DNA from: Blasia pusilla
Lineage: Eukaryota > Marchantiophyta > Marchantiopsida > Blasiales
Reading direction: 5' to 3'
DNA: 64,000 bases
Assembly (NCBI GenBank): GCA_050084515.1
Contig: CM114272.1
Coordinates: forward strand, 56,606,001-56,670,000
The position numbers and the translations under genes were made by a program. This document shows, piece after piece, positions 11,338-22,407 of the stretch; the stretch's first letter is position 1; every line of letters begins with the position of its first letter. Below the pieces are notes generated by a model. It ran no database searches and was not told where the DNA came from. It saw only the letters and a program-made list of their open reading frames with translations.

Positions 11338-13954
11338 GTTTTATTAATCTGCCGATTTTTTTAGAACGACGGTATACATGAGAATTGAAGCTCCCGAGGC
11401 TGTCATCTTAAAATCCCTGTGGATTGCTGTGTTATTCAGTACCCGGAGATTGAGGCTTAGCCGTGATGTCTTTGAATGGGATGCATTCGGCTGCTTTTTG
11501 ATACAAACAGCTGCAAGTTCTTGGGAATGGCAAATGAAAGTCTCTCGAATTCGTCTGAATGAAACTCCCGGGAGCAATGAAAAGTGATGAAGATTTGCAA
11601 TCCCAATGTCTTGTGTGACTCGTTCATTTACTGGAATTGATTTCTAGAAACACTCCAGTGGAAGAACTGCACAGGAAGTTTTCGTTTGGTGTCCTTGAAT
11701 TTTATTGTGCCCCTCTGGAGTCTCTAGTAGAGGAATATGTGACCTAGTCAGTTTAAATTTACTCATCCAACCTGCGGACCAAACTACCGTTCAGAATGTG
11801 TTTGCGCATGGTTGACAGGATTGAATCCACTAAACATCCAACTGCCTCTTGAATAACTGAAGCCAACTAGTCCCTATTCGTCCTGTGATCTACTAGTCCC
11901 ATTGACATGGAGCGGGTTGTGTATTTTGTGAGCACAAGTGGATGTCATGGGTTGTCCAGTGGGGAAGAGTGACTGGTTGAGGAAATTGTGACATTCCTGG
12001 ATCGTGGAGAGTGGAGATTCAGACATCATGACAGTCCAGGATCAAAAGGTATGGAACGTTCCTGAGGTCTGTTGTTGACCTATGCATGTTGCCATGTAGA
12101 CTATGTCTGGGGCATTTGCAAAGCAGGTATATTAGGAAAAACATCTGACGTGCAGGCTTAAATTAGCAGTGAGGGAAGAGTTGAAGTGCAGTGAATAACA
12201 TTGAACCCACAATGCTTTTCCTAGTCTGAGACATAAACTTCACGGTGAGAATAATAAACACTTGAGTGGCACGTAGCAGGATGCCTGGACAACCCAGACT
12301 GTGATAGTCTCGTCTCCAAAATATTTTGAGGACTGTCCTTGCACCTGCTAAATGGCCTTCAGTTTATAGTTGGGTGGAACCGATAATTTCGTGTTCTATG
12401 AATACCGCAATCATCGGTTCGCATCCGACTTGCATGCACGGAGATGTGCACGTTTCACCTTGCACGAACGAAAGGGAACCAGAGAAATATCCAGCTTACA
12501 TTGACAGCCATGCCCAAGTTGTTGGAGAATGGAAACATTCGCAACACCCATACTCTCGCAGTGTCAGGTTATGAGGGTTGGGTAACTGAGTAATGTATGG
12601 ATGTACTATTTCAATAGTTACAGTATTGTATCCCACCAGACCTCTTGCTCTTATACGAACTTTCAACTGGATAATGTTGTGATACTTTCATATCCCTCAG
12701 CTCTACAACGTCGTTTGAGTTGTGTAAAAGTGGCCCATACTTCACCCCCTTTTTAGAGGTTACACTTCACGCTATACATAGCAAAGGGTCCCTCAATCCT
12801 CCTCATTTCCATGAACGAACTTACTCGTTCGTGGTTCATCTCTTCCTGTTCTACCTTGTGACCTTAAATTTCTACATTCCGAGAAATGTCGAAGAGTTAC
12901 CTGTGAACGAGGAAAAGTTGGAATTAGGACCTTCCCACGTCTCTAAATCCGGCACATGGGTTTCCAACTTCTATGACAGAAATTACCTTCAGTTTATCTC
13001 TTTCTCTCTGTTCCTCTCAAGCATGCCATTAAAGCTGCTTGTGAGATTTTCAATGGAAAACCGAACTTATCTTACTTCACCGCAAATTGTTTCCGCTTCT
13101 TAACTTTGTCCGGTTACCTCAACCCATTTCTTCAAATCCCCAACCGCAAAGAAGCTATGAACATGACCCAATCTTCATTGTGTAGGGGTGAAATAAGTGG
13201 TCGAGTCTTCAGTAGGGGTAGAAGTTGAGTATCACTGAATGAAATTCAACCCCCCGATCTCCAAATGCAAATAAAACAACTTAGCTTATCACATTAAGTT
13301 AAAATACACCCTCTACTTGCTGCAGATTACATAGACAAACCTCTACTCGTTCGAACAACATGTGATATGTTTGCACATCTAACCATTTGTGCGAGAATCA
13401 ACCACTAAGAGCCTAGTATTGATACCAATTCCAAACTCTTTTCAAGAATTAAAATTTCTTGAAAGAATAGCGTGGATAGTTTGAATTACTCATCATTAAA
13501 TTCTATTAAATTAAGCTCATTACTTCTATAATTTAGTATTATAATAGAAATAATTAAGGGTCAACCAATTAATTCAAAAGACAGGTGTGAAAAGGGAAGG
13601 AAGTAGAATATCTAAATTAACAATTTTATCAGTGCCGGTATTATGAGGAATAACATCAATTAAGCTTGACAATTAGATCTAGTTCGTCTCTTATATTAAG
13701 TATTACACATGTAAACGTAGGAGAGGATATAAAGTACGAATATTTTCGTTGCAGAATTGATGAACGAACATAGACAAAAATGGGAAACGCATGGGTCGGA
13801 GGTTTATTCAAACCCAACTTCGATTTGCATACGAGTACAGATTTATTTTGAAAATTAGCTAGACCCATGCACTTTCAACCGGCCATGTTTAGAGTATAGC
13901 TATGCGTACGCCCGTTACTCCCCAGACCAATTTTTCAAAAGAGACAGGCGTATG
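11338..13954. other. RPL37 3' region and intergenic DNA
   Basis: The first few hundred bases are presumably the RPL37 3' UTR; no clear polyadenylation signal stands out. The rest is moderately GC-rich to about 13.1 kb, then AT-rich. The open frames at 12326-12574 and 12720-13103 have no recognisable motif and I do not call them genes. Confidence 0.5.
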
Positions 13955-14027
13955 TGGAGATGCGGGGTATCGATCCCCGTACCTCTCGCATGCTAAGCGA
14001 GCGCTCTACCATCTGAGCTACATCCCC
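13955..14027 (-). tRNA. tRNA-Ala (anticodon AGC)
   Basis: Read on the minus strand, the 73-nt cloverleaf has acceptor GGGGATG paired to CATCTCC with discriminator A, D-stem GCTC/GAGC, anticodon stem CTCGC/GCGAG with loop TTAGCAT (anticodon AGC), and T-stem CGGGG/CCCCG. The acceptor shows the G3:U70 wobble, the established identity element for alanyl-tRNA synthetase. CCA is not encoded and there is no intron. Internal A-box and B-box regions look intact. A TTTT run lies about 15 nt downstream (13937-13940 on the complementary strand), suitable as a Pol III terminator. Upstream is a duplicated TATA-like sequence, annotated separately. Confidence 0.95.
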
Positions 14028-14050
14028 AAGACGTGCACAGTGGGGCACCT

Positions 14051-14090
14051 TATGTATATATTAGAGCTCTTGGTATTATGTATATATTAG
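14051..14090 (-). promoter_or_regulatory. duplicated TATA-like element upstream of tRNA-Ala
   Basis: TATGTATATATTAG occurs twice, at 14051-14064 and 14077-14090, about 25 and 50 nt upstream of the first base of the minus-strand tRNA gene. Plant nuclear tRNA genes often have TATA-like sequence near -30 that helps TFIIIB placement. The position fits that role, which is inferred. Confidence 0.45.
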
Positions 14091-14437
14091 TGCTGTTGGT
14101 ACAGAGTCAAGATGGTATAGAGGAGAGGAGAGGAGACGAGAGGATAGAGGAGAATCGAGAGCTGAGAGAATTTCCGATCCGGAAATACGACGAGTTCGTG
14201 ACAGAATGTTGCGAAGAAAAGAGCTGCGATCGAGTGGAAGTAGGAGTATGCGGCACGGATCGCGGTTGGGATCGTGGACATTGGCGCTCTGAGATTGATT
14301 CGAGCGTTCGCTTGTCGCGCGGCCGTCTTTGGGGCTTCGGGAAGAAAAGCAAGTAATGAGTTGTTGTGTCGCTCGGTTTGTGTGATCGCACTCATGATAA
14401 GTAGAAGCAGTGCCGCTACCGGTGTTCAGTCGATGGC

Positions 14438-16375
14438 TCAGTCGCCTTCCCACATGTGGTTGCATCTGGGGTTGCAGCAAACATAGAAAAGGGAGCGCAG
14501 CTGGTCATGCTTTTTGATCTCGCTGGACTTGTGCTTCGTTGGTCTGCTATTGGGGTTGCGACTCGTTTCCACCTCCGCCTTTCTCATTTCGTTTTCCTTC
14601 CGCATCTTGTCCAGTAAATTGGCCCTCCGCAGTGCCCTCTGTTTGTGCAATTCCTCGTTGCTGATTCTCGCTGCCTCGTCTTCGTCCGAATCCATCAAGA
14701 ATGTGTCCATCATCTCCACCCCGTCCTCTGTCAAAAGCGCCTGCAGACGTTTCCATTGAACCAAAATCACGAGACTTCCCGGTTTCACGGTTTACTCAGC
14801 CGCAGCGGCAGCAGAGAGCTGTTGGATTAGAAATGGTACCTCGTCGAATTGAAGTTCTAGCACCCTCTGCTTCTTCCAAGGAACGGCCAGCCCGTCCCTC
14901 ACCATCTTGTGCATGTCTTTCGCCCACATCTGCGAACACGACACACTGTGAAGATCATTGCAATCGATTCTTTCGCCTGTCGCTGGATCGAACTTGGGAT
15001 AATAATCAACAAAGAACTTCGCTGAACTGAAGACCACCATCGTCATTAAATCAAGAGACTCGCGCACTGACCTGCCAAATGGAGACCACTCCAAATATCC
15101 AGTACACAGGGCTGACACCCGGGATCTATGGAGGAATTGAGGTTGACTGAAGAGAAAGTTGTACCAATTGGACAAGTAATAAAAGAATGAAGTGATTTAT
15201 TCATTTATGAGAGAGACTGTACTCATTAAATAGTACCAGTAGTTGCCTTGGGGCTAGAGACCCCGGTGGACCCTGGTTGGACGGTGCTTGAGACTCGGAT
15301 GGGTGTAGAGAGAGGAAGAATTGAAGAAGGTATCATATGAGAGGAGGGAGACACTTACATCGTGTTGGTACGGAGCTTCCAAGTGTCAACCGGGAGGCTC
15401 TTCACCACACCACACCATCCACTTTACCTGATTGGGATTCCCAATAAACATTACTTACCAGTGCAGCAGCTTTGGGCAATGAATCTACGCTTCAGAGGCT
15501 CTACTCATTAAGTAGTGCCCGTCGTAGCCTTGCGACCATAGACCCCGCGACCTGGTTGGGCAATGAATCTAGGCTACAGAGAGACTGTACTCATTAAGTA
15601 GTGCCTGTCGTAGCCTTGCGACCATACACCCCGCGCCCTGGCACACACAGACAGAGAGAATGGGTACAGAAGGTCGAGCAACCTCGAAAAATCCAGCCCT
15701 CCGATGTCCGCAGTTGGGACACTTGACGCCTCTGGTTTCAGGGAGAGGTGTATCGTCTCTCCTATGTTTCTCAGGAAACTCCTCGTAGTAGACTATGGCA
15801 TCTCCGGCTGGTTCCTGCACCACCACAAATCTCAGCAGATTATCAACCTGCCCACAGATTGCAATCCTCTACTTCGGGTGCTTCACTGATTCAGAAGCAT
15901 TGATTTTTCCAAAGAAGGCAGGAGAGGTGAGCACCTGATAGTTACATCTACGACAAGCCAGAAACAGCTGGACTTTCTCCAAGTCTTCCTTGGGAAACAG
16001 AACCTTATCACTGCATCATCTCCAATCAATCGCATTAGGTGAGCAATTCATGCAAACAACCTAGCAGCATTCGTCTGCATGCACGCCCTATCTTTGCACT
16101 CCACTGAATAGTGACAACCATGAACAGAATGTGTTCAAAAGGTATATAATGAACATCAATAAAAACGCTTGATGGAAAACCCATCAGAGATACAAAAGAG
16201 GGGGGCATAGAGAGCCAAGAACCCGCAGGCCAAAACCGGCCCTGAAAAGAAAGAAGGGGTTCAAAAGAAGCTCTCAAGTGTGAACCCAAAGCCAAAATCC
16301 AACGTAAGATCCAGATGATTAGGAGGGGTCGACAGATAGAGAGTACCAGGTGGGGCAGAACTTTGTTACATTCAT
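14438..16375 (-). CDS. RPB9: DNA-directed RNA polymerase II subunit RPB9, four exons
   Basis: Minus-strand exons are 16347-16375, 15935-16010, 15668-15847 and 14438-14500 (stop TGA). All junctions are GT-AG, phases match and the product is 115 residues, the usual plant RPB9 length. The N-terminal zinc ribbon has FCPTC (split by intron 1), then DKVLFPKEDLEK and ACRRC. A linker with DDTPLPETRGVKC leads to the second ribbon CPNCGHRRAGFFE, which is completed in the last exon by LFYVCCNPRCNHMW. Known role: a Pol II core subunit needed for start-site choice and for TFIIS-linked RNA cleavage and fidelity. The distinction from Pol III C11 rests on the PKED and DPTLP-like segments. Oddities: intron 1 contains a retroelement tail (about 16160-16265), and intron 3 (1,167 bp) has further minus-strand open frames and an 86-bp repeat. 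The exon 3 donor at 15667 is the least certain junction. Confidence 0.82.
14514..15175 (-). other. coding-like open frames inside RPB9 intron 3
   Basis: Minus-strand frames 15175-14792 and 14788-14514 lie within RPB9 intron 3. The second has an acidic patch (MDSDEDEAARIS) followed by a charged helical stretch (RANLLDKMRKENEMRKAE), and it runs in frame straight into the last RPB9 exon. The first ends in SAAAAAE and contains YYPKFDPATGERIDC. I do not recognise a domain. They could be alternative exons, a nested gene remnant or chance. Confidence 0.3.
15220..15645. repeat. 86-bp tandem repeat in RPB9 intron 3
   Basis: A unit containing TACTCATTAAGTAGTGCC, then GTCGTAGCCTTGCGACCATA and CCCCGCG, begins at about 15502 and again at 15588, 86 bp later. 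A diverged copy starts near 15220. The intervening DNA shares CTGGTTGG and AATGAATCTA fragments. It is non-coding and its function is unknown. Confidence 0.7.
16160..16265 (-). mobile_element. 3' tail of the restriction-like-endonuclease non-LTR family
   Basis: The block matches the 3' end of the copy at 36.42-39.29 kb: a stretch reading (as given, +) TACAAAAGAGGGGG, an AGGCC...CC-GAAAAG-AAGAAGGGG region, and the terminal hairpin GATGGAAAACCCATC at 16171-16185 next to ATAAAAACG. It is a 5'-truncated insertion in RPB9 intron 1, in the same orientation as the gene. Severe 5' truncation is typical of non-LTR elements. Confidence 0.7.
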
Positions 16376-18700
16376 GATCGCAGTTGAAACAGCAGAGAAT
16401 CTCGGTCTGTGATTGTGCCCACGCACAGCAAGAAACACACAGCCCAAAGAGAGCAATTCATGATGAAGAAGACGAATTCTGAGACCCATGAATAAAACAA
16501 ACGGGGAACCCCAAAAAAAACAAAAGTGTGCAGGAGACCACAGAAATTAGAAAACAAGACGGAAAGAATCGACTTGGTCCTATGCAGAGGGGTCTAAGAA
16601 TCCAGTGAAAGCGAACCTTAGCAACTAACTTCATTACCAGTAGAAACAATTACTGTCAAGACAATGGAAAACTCACAACAGGAAAGAAGATTTCTAACAG
16701 TGACATGTCCGAGAACTTGAGCTTGCCTCTAAAGGAACAACCTATTTCCCGTTAATCGTTTCTTCCAGTGCAAACACAAATGCAATCGATCCCTTAACCG
16801 ATGTTGCAGCCGCCAGACAGATATACGCACCGCAACACTTTGAACCCGAGAGCGTTGCTTCCTTTCCACAAACCTGCGCCGTTTGTAAGCAGCACAATCA
16901 GGCTCGGGATGAGCATCCACTACATCTGCACATCGAAAGGTGCGTGGGATCAAACCCACTCGTCCGCACTTCAAATGGGATAAACTGCTCACACTTTCGG
17001 CCAACCGCCTCCCACTAGAGCCTAATCATACTCTCTACAGGTTCACGCTGTGAGCTGAACTAGGGATATACGAGAATACTATTCTTTAGTCGGATGCAAT
17101 GTAGTAGCTCTAGGGATTTGGAGGAAAAAGGGCCAAACGTAGCCTGAGGATCCAAAGTGAAGGACGATTGCCCAAGCAGAAATGAAAATTCAGCGCCGAT
17201 TGTTGGGAGGACAGTGAATCATTGTTCCAAGATGCGGCGATAGGTTTTTGATCCTGCTTGCGCACAGCTGAATTTTCATTTCTGCTGAAATGAGAATTCG
17301 ACCATACACTAGAATTCCATAGAATTGTAATCTCAGCCAGTGACACTTCAAAGAAATAGGACCACTTCATACACATTCAGAAAATCTTTGAAGAGACTCT
17401 GAAGCATCGCGTGGAAACGGGGTTGATCTTCCAAACGTGGCCCTCCCGAGCCTGCTACAGGAAATAGAATGTGAGGATTTCCTGAGAGAATTACGAATGA
17501 AAGAAAGCACAGCGATCTCAATCTCGAGCCAAACATGCCAAACGCTCCCCCGTTCCATGCCAAGCAGTGGTTTAATCGGCATGTTACATCGATCCCCTCC
17601 ACGAGAAACCGAGCGGGACGGGCCAAGTGTCTAAGATAGTCCGAAGGCGCAGTTCAATCACGAAGCTCACAATGGAATAGAGAGCGTCGTCATGTTCTCT
17701 GCACCATCTCTAGATTCCAGCCATCGAGCAGAGGTCGATCGTCAGAATGAAGATTAAACTGAGGGAATGACTAAGCGAGTATGTGTGACCTGATTTATTC
17801 TGTCGATTGGCAGTCGAGAAGGCCATGAGCCTTGAAACTACAAGAGATGTCGCACCAAACGTTACATATCAAGCAAACTATTCACACAGCCAAAGCGAAG
17901 TCTGAAGAAATGGAGAACGAGTACATCGTGCGCAGAGAAACAAACAGCCGTTGCAGAACACCGCTCCAGCCTTTGCGCAGCAGCGCAACGAGCTTCATCA
18001 ATTTAGGTGCAGCAGGAGAACTCTACAGAGAAGCAGGAGGCGTGCAGCTCGAAATCAAACTCCGTCTTCTAGCCTCTGCGCCACAAGGACGATTCTCGCA
18101 GCTTTTCTCAACTCGTGCGAAATCTGGCAGCATCGACAGATCCTCTTCCGAGCACTCAAAGCCTACCTCCAGCGTAGAACCCTCGATCTCACCGTAATAA
18201 TCAGCCGTAAAGAAACAATCCACTTCCAACTACACAGACATTTCATCATCCGCCGCACATTCTACGGCGAAACGAAACATCATCGCCATTCATACACGAT
18301 GGGAGTCAACGGCGAAAACTCAACCCGCGAACATGAGCGGCAAACAGCAACGGATTTCGGCGCACTATCTCTCCTCCATTCCAACAAAGATTCCAATACC
18401 GTACACTCTAACAAGCACGTGCGTGCGTCCCTCCTCCGCAATACGCCGTCCAATGGTCGCGATGCCACAACAATCTTCCTACGACATTTCGTTTCCCATG
18501 AACTGCGCGCGAAACTCCGGACGATTTCGGCGATGTCGGGATTGGGAGACGGGGTTCGGGAGCATAGCAAGTCTTGAAAAACGACGCAACAAATTGGAAA
18601 CTTTGGCACGTTTTCGAGATGCATAACTTCAAGATCGTCGCTCGTTCCGTCAAATTTCTAACATGGAATCTCCGTGACCTGAACTTTTGAAATCGTGGTT
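16376..18700. other. GC-richer region upstream of RPB9, no recognised gene
   Basis: Probably RPB9 promoter and 5' flank plus unknown sequence. Base composition resembles the gene islands, and open frames occur on both strands (for example 17951-18577 plus and 18023-18229 minus, starting MEVDCFFTADYYGEIEG). None has a motif I recognise. A perfect 20-bp inverted repeat lies at 17175-17286. First exons of an unrecognised gene cannot be excluded. Confidence 0.4.
17175..17286. repeat. 20-bp perfect inverted repeat with 72-nt spacer
   Basis: AGCAGAAATGAAAATTCAGC (17175-17194) is matched by its exact reverse complement at 17267-17286. The spacer is unrelated sequence. It could be a small foldback element or a transcribed hairpin. 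Confidence 0.75.
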
Positions 18701-20942
18701 CAACTTCTGAACTACGAGTCTACGATTTCAAATTCCTGAACAAGAGAGTGGCGAATTCAAAATTCCCGAACGAGAGAGAGAGAGAGTTTGTGATTCAATT
18801 TGCTTCCACGTACTAAACATCGTCTTTCTCCCGTCCGTCTCAAATTCGTGGAGAGGCATCTTTGGCTCGGTATTTCAAAATACCTTTAAAGAATCGAACA
18901 TTCCAGAGGTTGCAATTTGCCATTTCAGTCGCGTACATGCAACAAAAAATTCCTCCAAGACTCGTTATAAAACTTCGCTCCAAGTTAATTACAAATCACA
19001 TCATGTAGACTATATTCACTCAAGTCCTCACCTTAAGAGAGCTACCCTACGTAAAAATGGCAGAGCATTATGTATTCACACGATAGTACTCTGTCCGTAT
19101 CATCCATACAGTCTTTTAGCTTTTAACATTTGAATAATTTTGGATTGAATACAAGATACTCAAAGTTGGAGAAAAACTTCCTGAAATCATGTTGAAAAAG
19201 ACTCGAGTGGAAATCATGTACAAAACATACCAAGTGGTTTGTTTTACTGAGTATCATCAATGGCACGAGCTCTTTCAAGCAAGATAAATTTCACATCTGA
19301 TTCTAAAATTCTTACCCTTCATTTACTTCATTAGACATATCTCTATCTCTATGAGAATATTTATAAGGGATTCTTCACAAATCTGTCCTCTCTATGTTGT
19401 TCATGAAATCATGTAACATGCATTATACCTTATGTAGAGTAAACTCCATAGAAGTCAAATTATTACTAAATTCATGGATGATAATTATTAGTCGTAACCT
19501 CATATTTGGCATGTCCTTATTCGTGTTTCTTGATCATTAGTTGAACTCTACTGAATTTTTCATAAATGATATCATCCACATTATCTCTAATTTACTCTCA
19601 CTTCCATGACACTTGCATAAGAGTAACTTCCACTGGCTACAAATTATTGCATGTGCAATTGAGTGTAAAGTAATTCTCACATCTAACCTTCATTTTAGGA
19701 GCCAAGCACTAATGAGTCATCAACAACCTTTAGTAGATTATATGTACAAACATGACATACTCACAAGCATTGTAATCATACTGCGATCAAATGGAAAAAT
19801 CATCTGTGAGATCCTATCAAACTTTGCTACATTAAGGAATGGACCAAACAAGAAGTATGAGAAACACACCTCCCACTTGTCGTTTGTGACGCTATATCTA
19901 GTTATAAAATCCAAGGTCTTATTGTAGCTATAAAGTGTCTCTAAGTCACAAAGGTTGCTTTTGCACCCATCCTTGTTCATGTCATAATTTCACAAATGAA
20001 AAGAAGATCTCAAGAAAGGATTCAACACAATCCTTCTTAACCTTGTCATGAAGATCTTGTGTATGTATGATACACAAGACCTCTTAAACATTTCCTCTTA
20101 TATCTCCAAAAATAAAGTTGCGAACTAGCTTATACCCAAGTATCAAAGTTTTATATTGACGTTGAAAACTAATAGTCATGATATGCTTGAACTCTAGCAA
20201 GAATGAAGTACACGAATTTTTTCACCAATAGATGCTCAACTAAGATATGCTAATAGTCTCATTCTTAATCATTCACACTAGGAACATAATACCACGAGAT
20301 GATACATAAGTCAAATAAATTGAAGAGAGAAAATGTGGGCAACATCTTTCCAAGAGCAACCACAAAAAAAAGCTCCCAAAAATTGGTAATTTTTCCTATG
20401 ACAATAAATTCTTAGCCTACATTCCATTTAACAACATACTTATTGTAGTTGTTCTTTTCCTCTAGTATCCTTTCTAGACCTCTACTTGAGTTTCTTAGTT
20501 GATGTCAATTTTAGGAATCCACGTGGAGATCATACTTGTAAAGGTATGCAATTGAATGCACATGATTCAACTAGTTCCCAAGCTGAAATAAATTAGTCTT
20601 GTCTTACTAGAGACATTCAATCTTATCAATTCAAAGAATTTAGAGTTGCAATTTGTCTACCCTTGATATGCTCATGGTTTTGTTTACTACAAAGGTTTAA
20701 CGTCTCCTTCAATACATGCAAAATTCCCTCGAATCGGAGACAACCTCCAATATACCTAATACAATAGAAGAAACCTCTTACCAAGATATCCAAGTTTCTA
20801 CTTTTGTTCCATTGGCTGCCATAATTCAACAACAGGAAACCATTCTACTAATTTCCGAATTCTCGATGAAAACTGAGGATATTAGGGACCAATACTTCTA
20901 GAATCATCCAACAAATGCAAGCGTAATTGTTCATTGGAATAT
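18701..20942. other. AT-rich intergenic DNA
   Basis: No gene, RNA or known element recognised. It holds a short GA run near 18773-18788 and only short open frames. It ends at the TCCA duplication bordering the large retrotransposon. Confidence 0.55.
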
Positions 20943-20946
20943 TCCA

Positions 20947-21591
20947 TGTCGTGCGCATACACATCGCTACACAACATACATCGTTGTCACAAAAAACACA
21001 CATAAACACGCACAATCCCATGCTAACTCATGGCATCAAAACAACGAGACAAGAAGTACCAAAATATCTCCAATAAAGTAAGATCAAATCTCTCTCACGA
21101 CACTATAGTTCTCACATGTATGCACTCTCACATGTGTCCCTCAATGTCAAACCAAACCCACTCTCCTAATGAGAGGCTTGGGTTACACACACAAGGCAAA
21201 CAAGACCATAGCTCCGCCGCCTCATGCCAAGAGGTTCAACAGAGAGAGAATGAACTCTCAAGCTCTCTCTCCTTGAGGTATACCCCTCCCCTCTCCCAAG
21301 CTCTCTCCATGGTAACCTATGCTCCCAAGTCACCTCCTTGGCTCTTGACCTAATGTAGGAAATCAAGGGCCACTTACCAAAAATATAAAGGTGATCATAT
21401 ACTCAAAATGGTACTTACCTAAAATAGTAAGTTCCTCAATATGGCTCCAAATGAGCCGAAACGAAGGGGAAACCTGCTCTCTCAGGTTTCCCGGGGCCTA
21501 AGCAGGTCGTCCTCAACCTACTGGGCATGTCCTCCACTACTCATGAAGGCGCTCTACCAGATCTCACCGATCTATTCTAAAAGACGTGACA
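20947..21591 (-). repeat. complete LTR, subfamily A (3' LTR of the methyltransferase element)
   Basis: The 645-bp unit begins (minus strand) TGTCACGTCTTTTAGAATAG and ends GTATGCGCACGACA. Its outer edge abuts TCCA. Only two or three bases (21592-21594) separate it from the 128-bp LTR fragment at 21594-21721. It is the reference A-type LTR of the window. Confidence 0.85.
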
Positions 21592-21593
21592 GC

Positions 21594-21721
21594 CGTCGTG
21601 CGCATACACATCGCTATACAACATACATCGCTGTCATCGAACACACACACAAACACACACGATCCCATGCTAACTCATGGCATCCAAACAACGAGACAAG
21701 GAGTACCAAAATATCTCCAAT
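21594..21721 (-). repeat. LTR fragment: last 128 bp of an A-type LTR
   Basis: This is almost the same as 20947-21074, with the same length. It ends at ...ATATCTCCAAT (+), exactly where the fragment at 30801 begins (AAAGTAAGATC). Joined, the two pieces recreate an uninterrupted LTR with no base lost or duplicated. Confidence 0.8.
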
Positions 21722-21903
21722 CGCTCCCCTAGCTAGTGGTTAGGTCCCTCTAACTCCAGATAGCCATCTATCTCTACCTACCATGACATACATCTCTCGG
21801 ACACTAAGAGCAAGAAGGCGGGTGCTCATGTGGTCCCATCGTTAGTCGCCTTCTTGTCATCCATGTCATAGACACAAGTCAAAATGTAGAACTACCTACT
21901 TTA

Positions 21904-22047
21904 TGTACATCTGGGACACATCCATCGTCCCTGAGGAACTTTAGTGAGAGGTGGCGTCAAACATGCCATATGCCATCCTCTCGAACATCCATCACAGACT
22001 AGCATAGTGGCTGCACCACGGATAAAACCACACAACATACACCATAA
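21904..22047 (-). pseudogene. PHD finger at the C-terminus of the retroelement polyprotein
   Basis: The last 48 residues of a minus-strand frame (22386-21901) form a Cys4-His-Cys3 PHD finger: WCMLC, then VCDGC, WHMACL, PPL and WMCPRC, with stop one residue after the last cysteine. The CD-C-x3-WH-x2-CL-xPPL-x3-P-G-W-CP-C arrangement is the classic PHD pattern. Known role of the family: reading histone H3 tails, often by K4 methylation state. In a retroelement integrase tail it could steer integration to particular chromatin, in the place where other Ty3/gypsy elements have chromodomains; that is inference. All eight metal ligands are present. Upstream in the same frame is an integrase-C-terminal-like segment. 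Confidence 0.85.
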
Positions 22048-22407
22048 GCCTGTAGGAACTATTGCTAAGCTTGGATCAATTGTATCGTCAATGTTCGGAA
22101 GATGATATGGCGCACAGTTACGCACATGGTCCTTCCAAACCATACTATTGCGTCCCTCCAATAAGAGAACACCGGATGGAAAAACCTCACGCACTCTCAA
22201 GATGGTGCGCCTTGCAGTCACATCCAACATTGTGGGTGCCATCTGCTGCAAGTATACATCTCCCTGATGAACCCTCCAGATAGTTGGTCGATAACCACCT
22301 CCCCGAATAGTCGCATACCTCAACGTATCCTGATGTTGCGCGATCGCCAAGTTCTCAAATGCCATGGGCATCACTCTCCAAAACAACTCAGACCTCTCAG
22401 AACATGC

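Noticed and set aside
12720-13103. 127-codon plus-strand frame
   Set aside because: No recognisable motif or splice context; hydrophobic stretches look like AT-rich translation.
14033-14486. Overlapping open frames on both strands (up to 134 codons)
   Set aside because: They cover the RPB9 3' flank and the tRNA upstream region; composition-driven, with no motif and mutual overlap.
16729-17004. Minus-strand frame with several cysteines as an RPB9 first exon
   Set aside because: A better exon 1 (16347-16375) supplies the FCPTC motif in correct phase and the expected length.
17951-18577. 208-codon plus-strand frame
   Set aside because: Long but basic and His/Arg/Ser-rich with no domain; equally open on the minus strand, as expected for GC-rich non-coding DNA.
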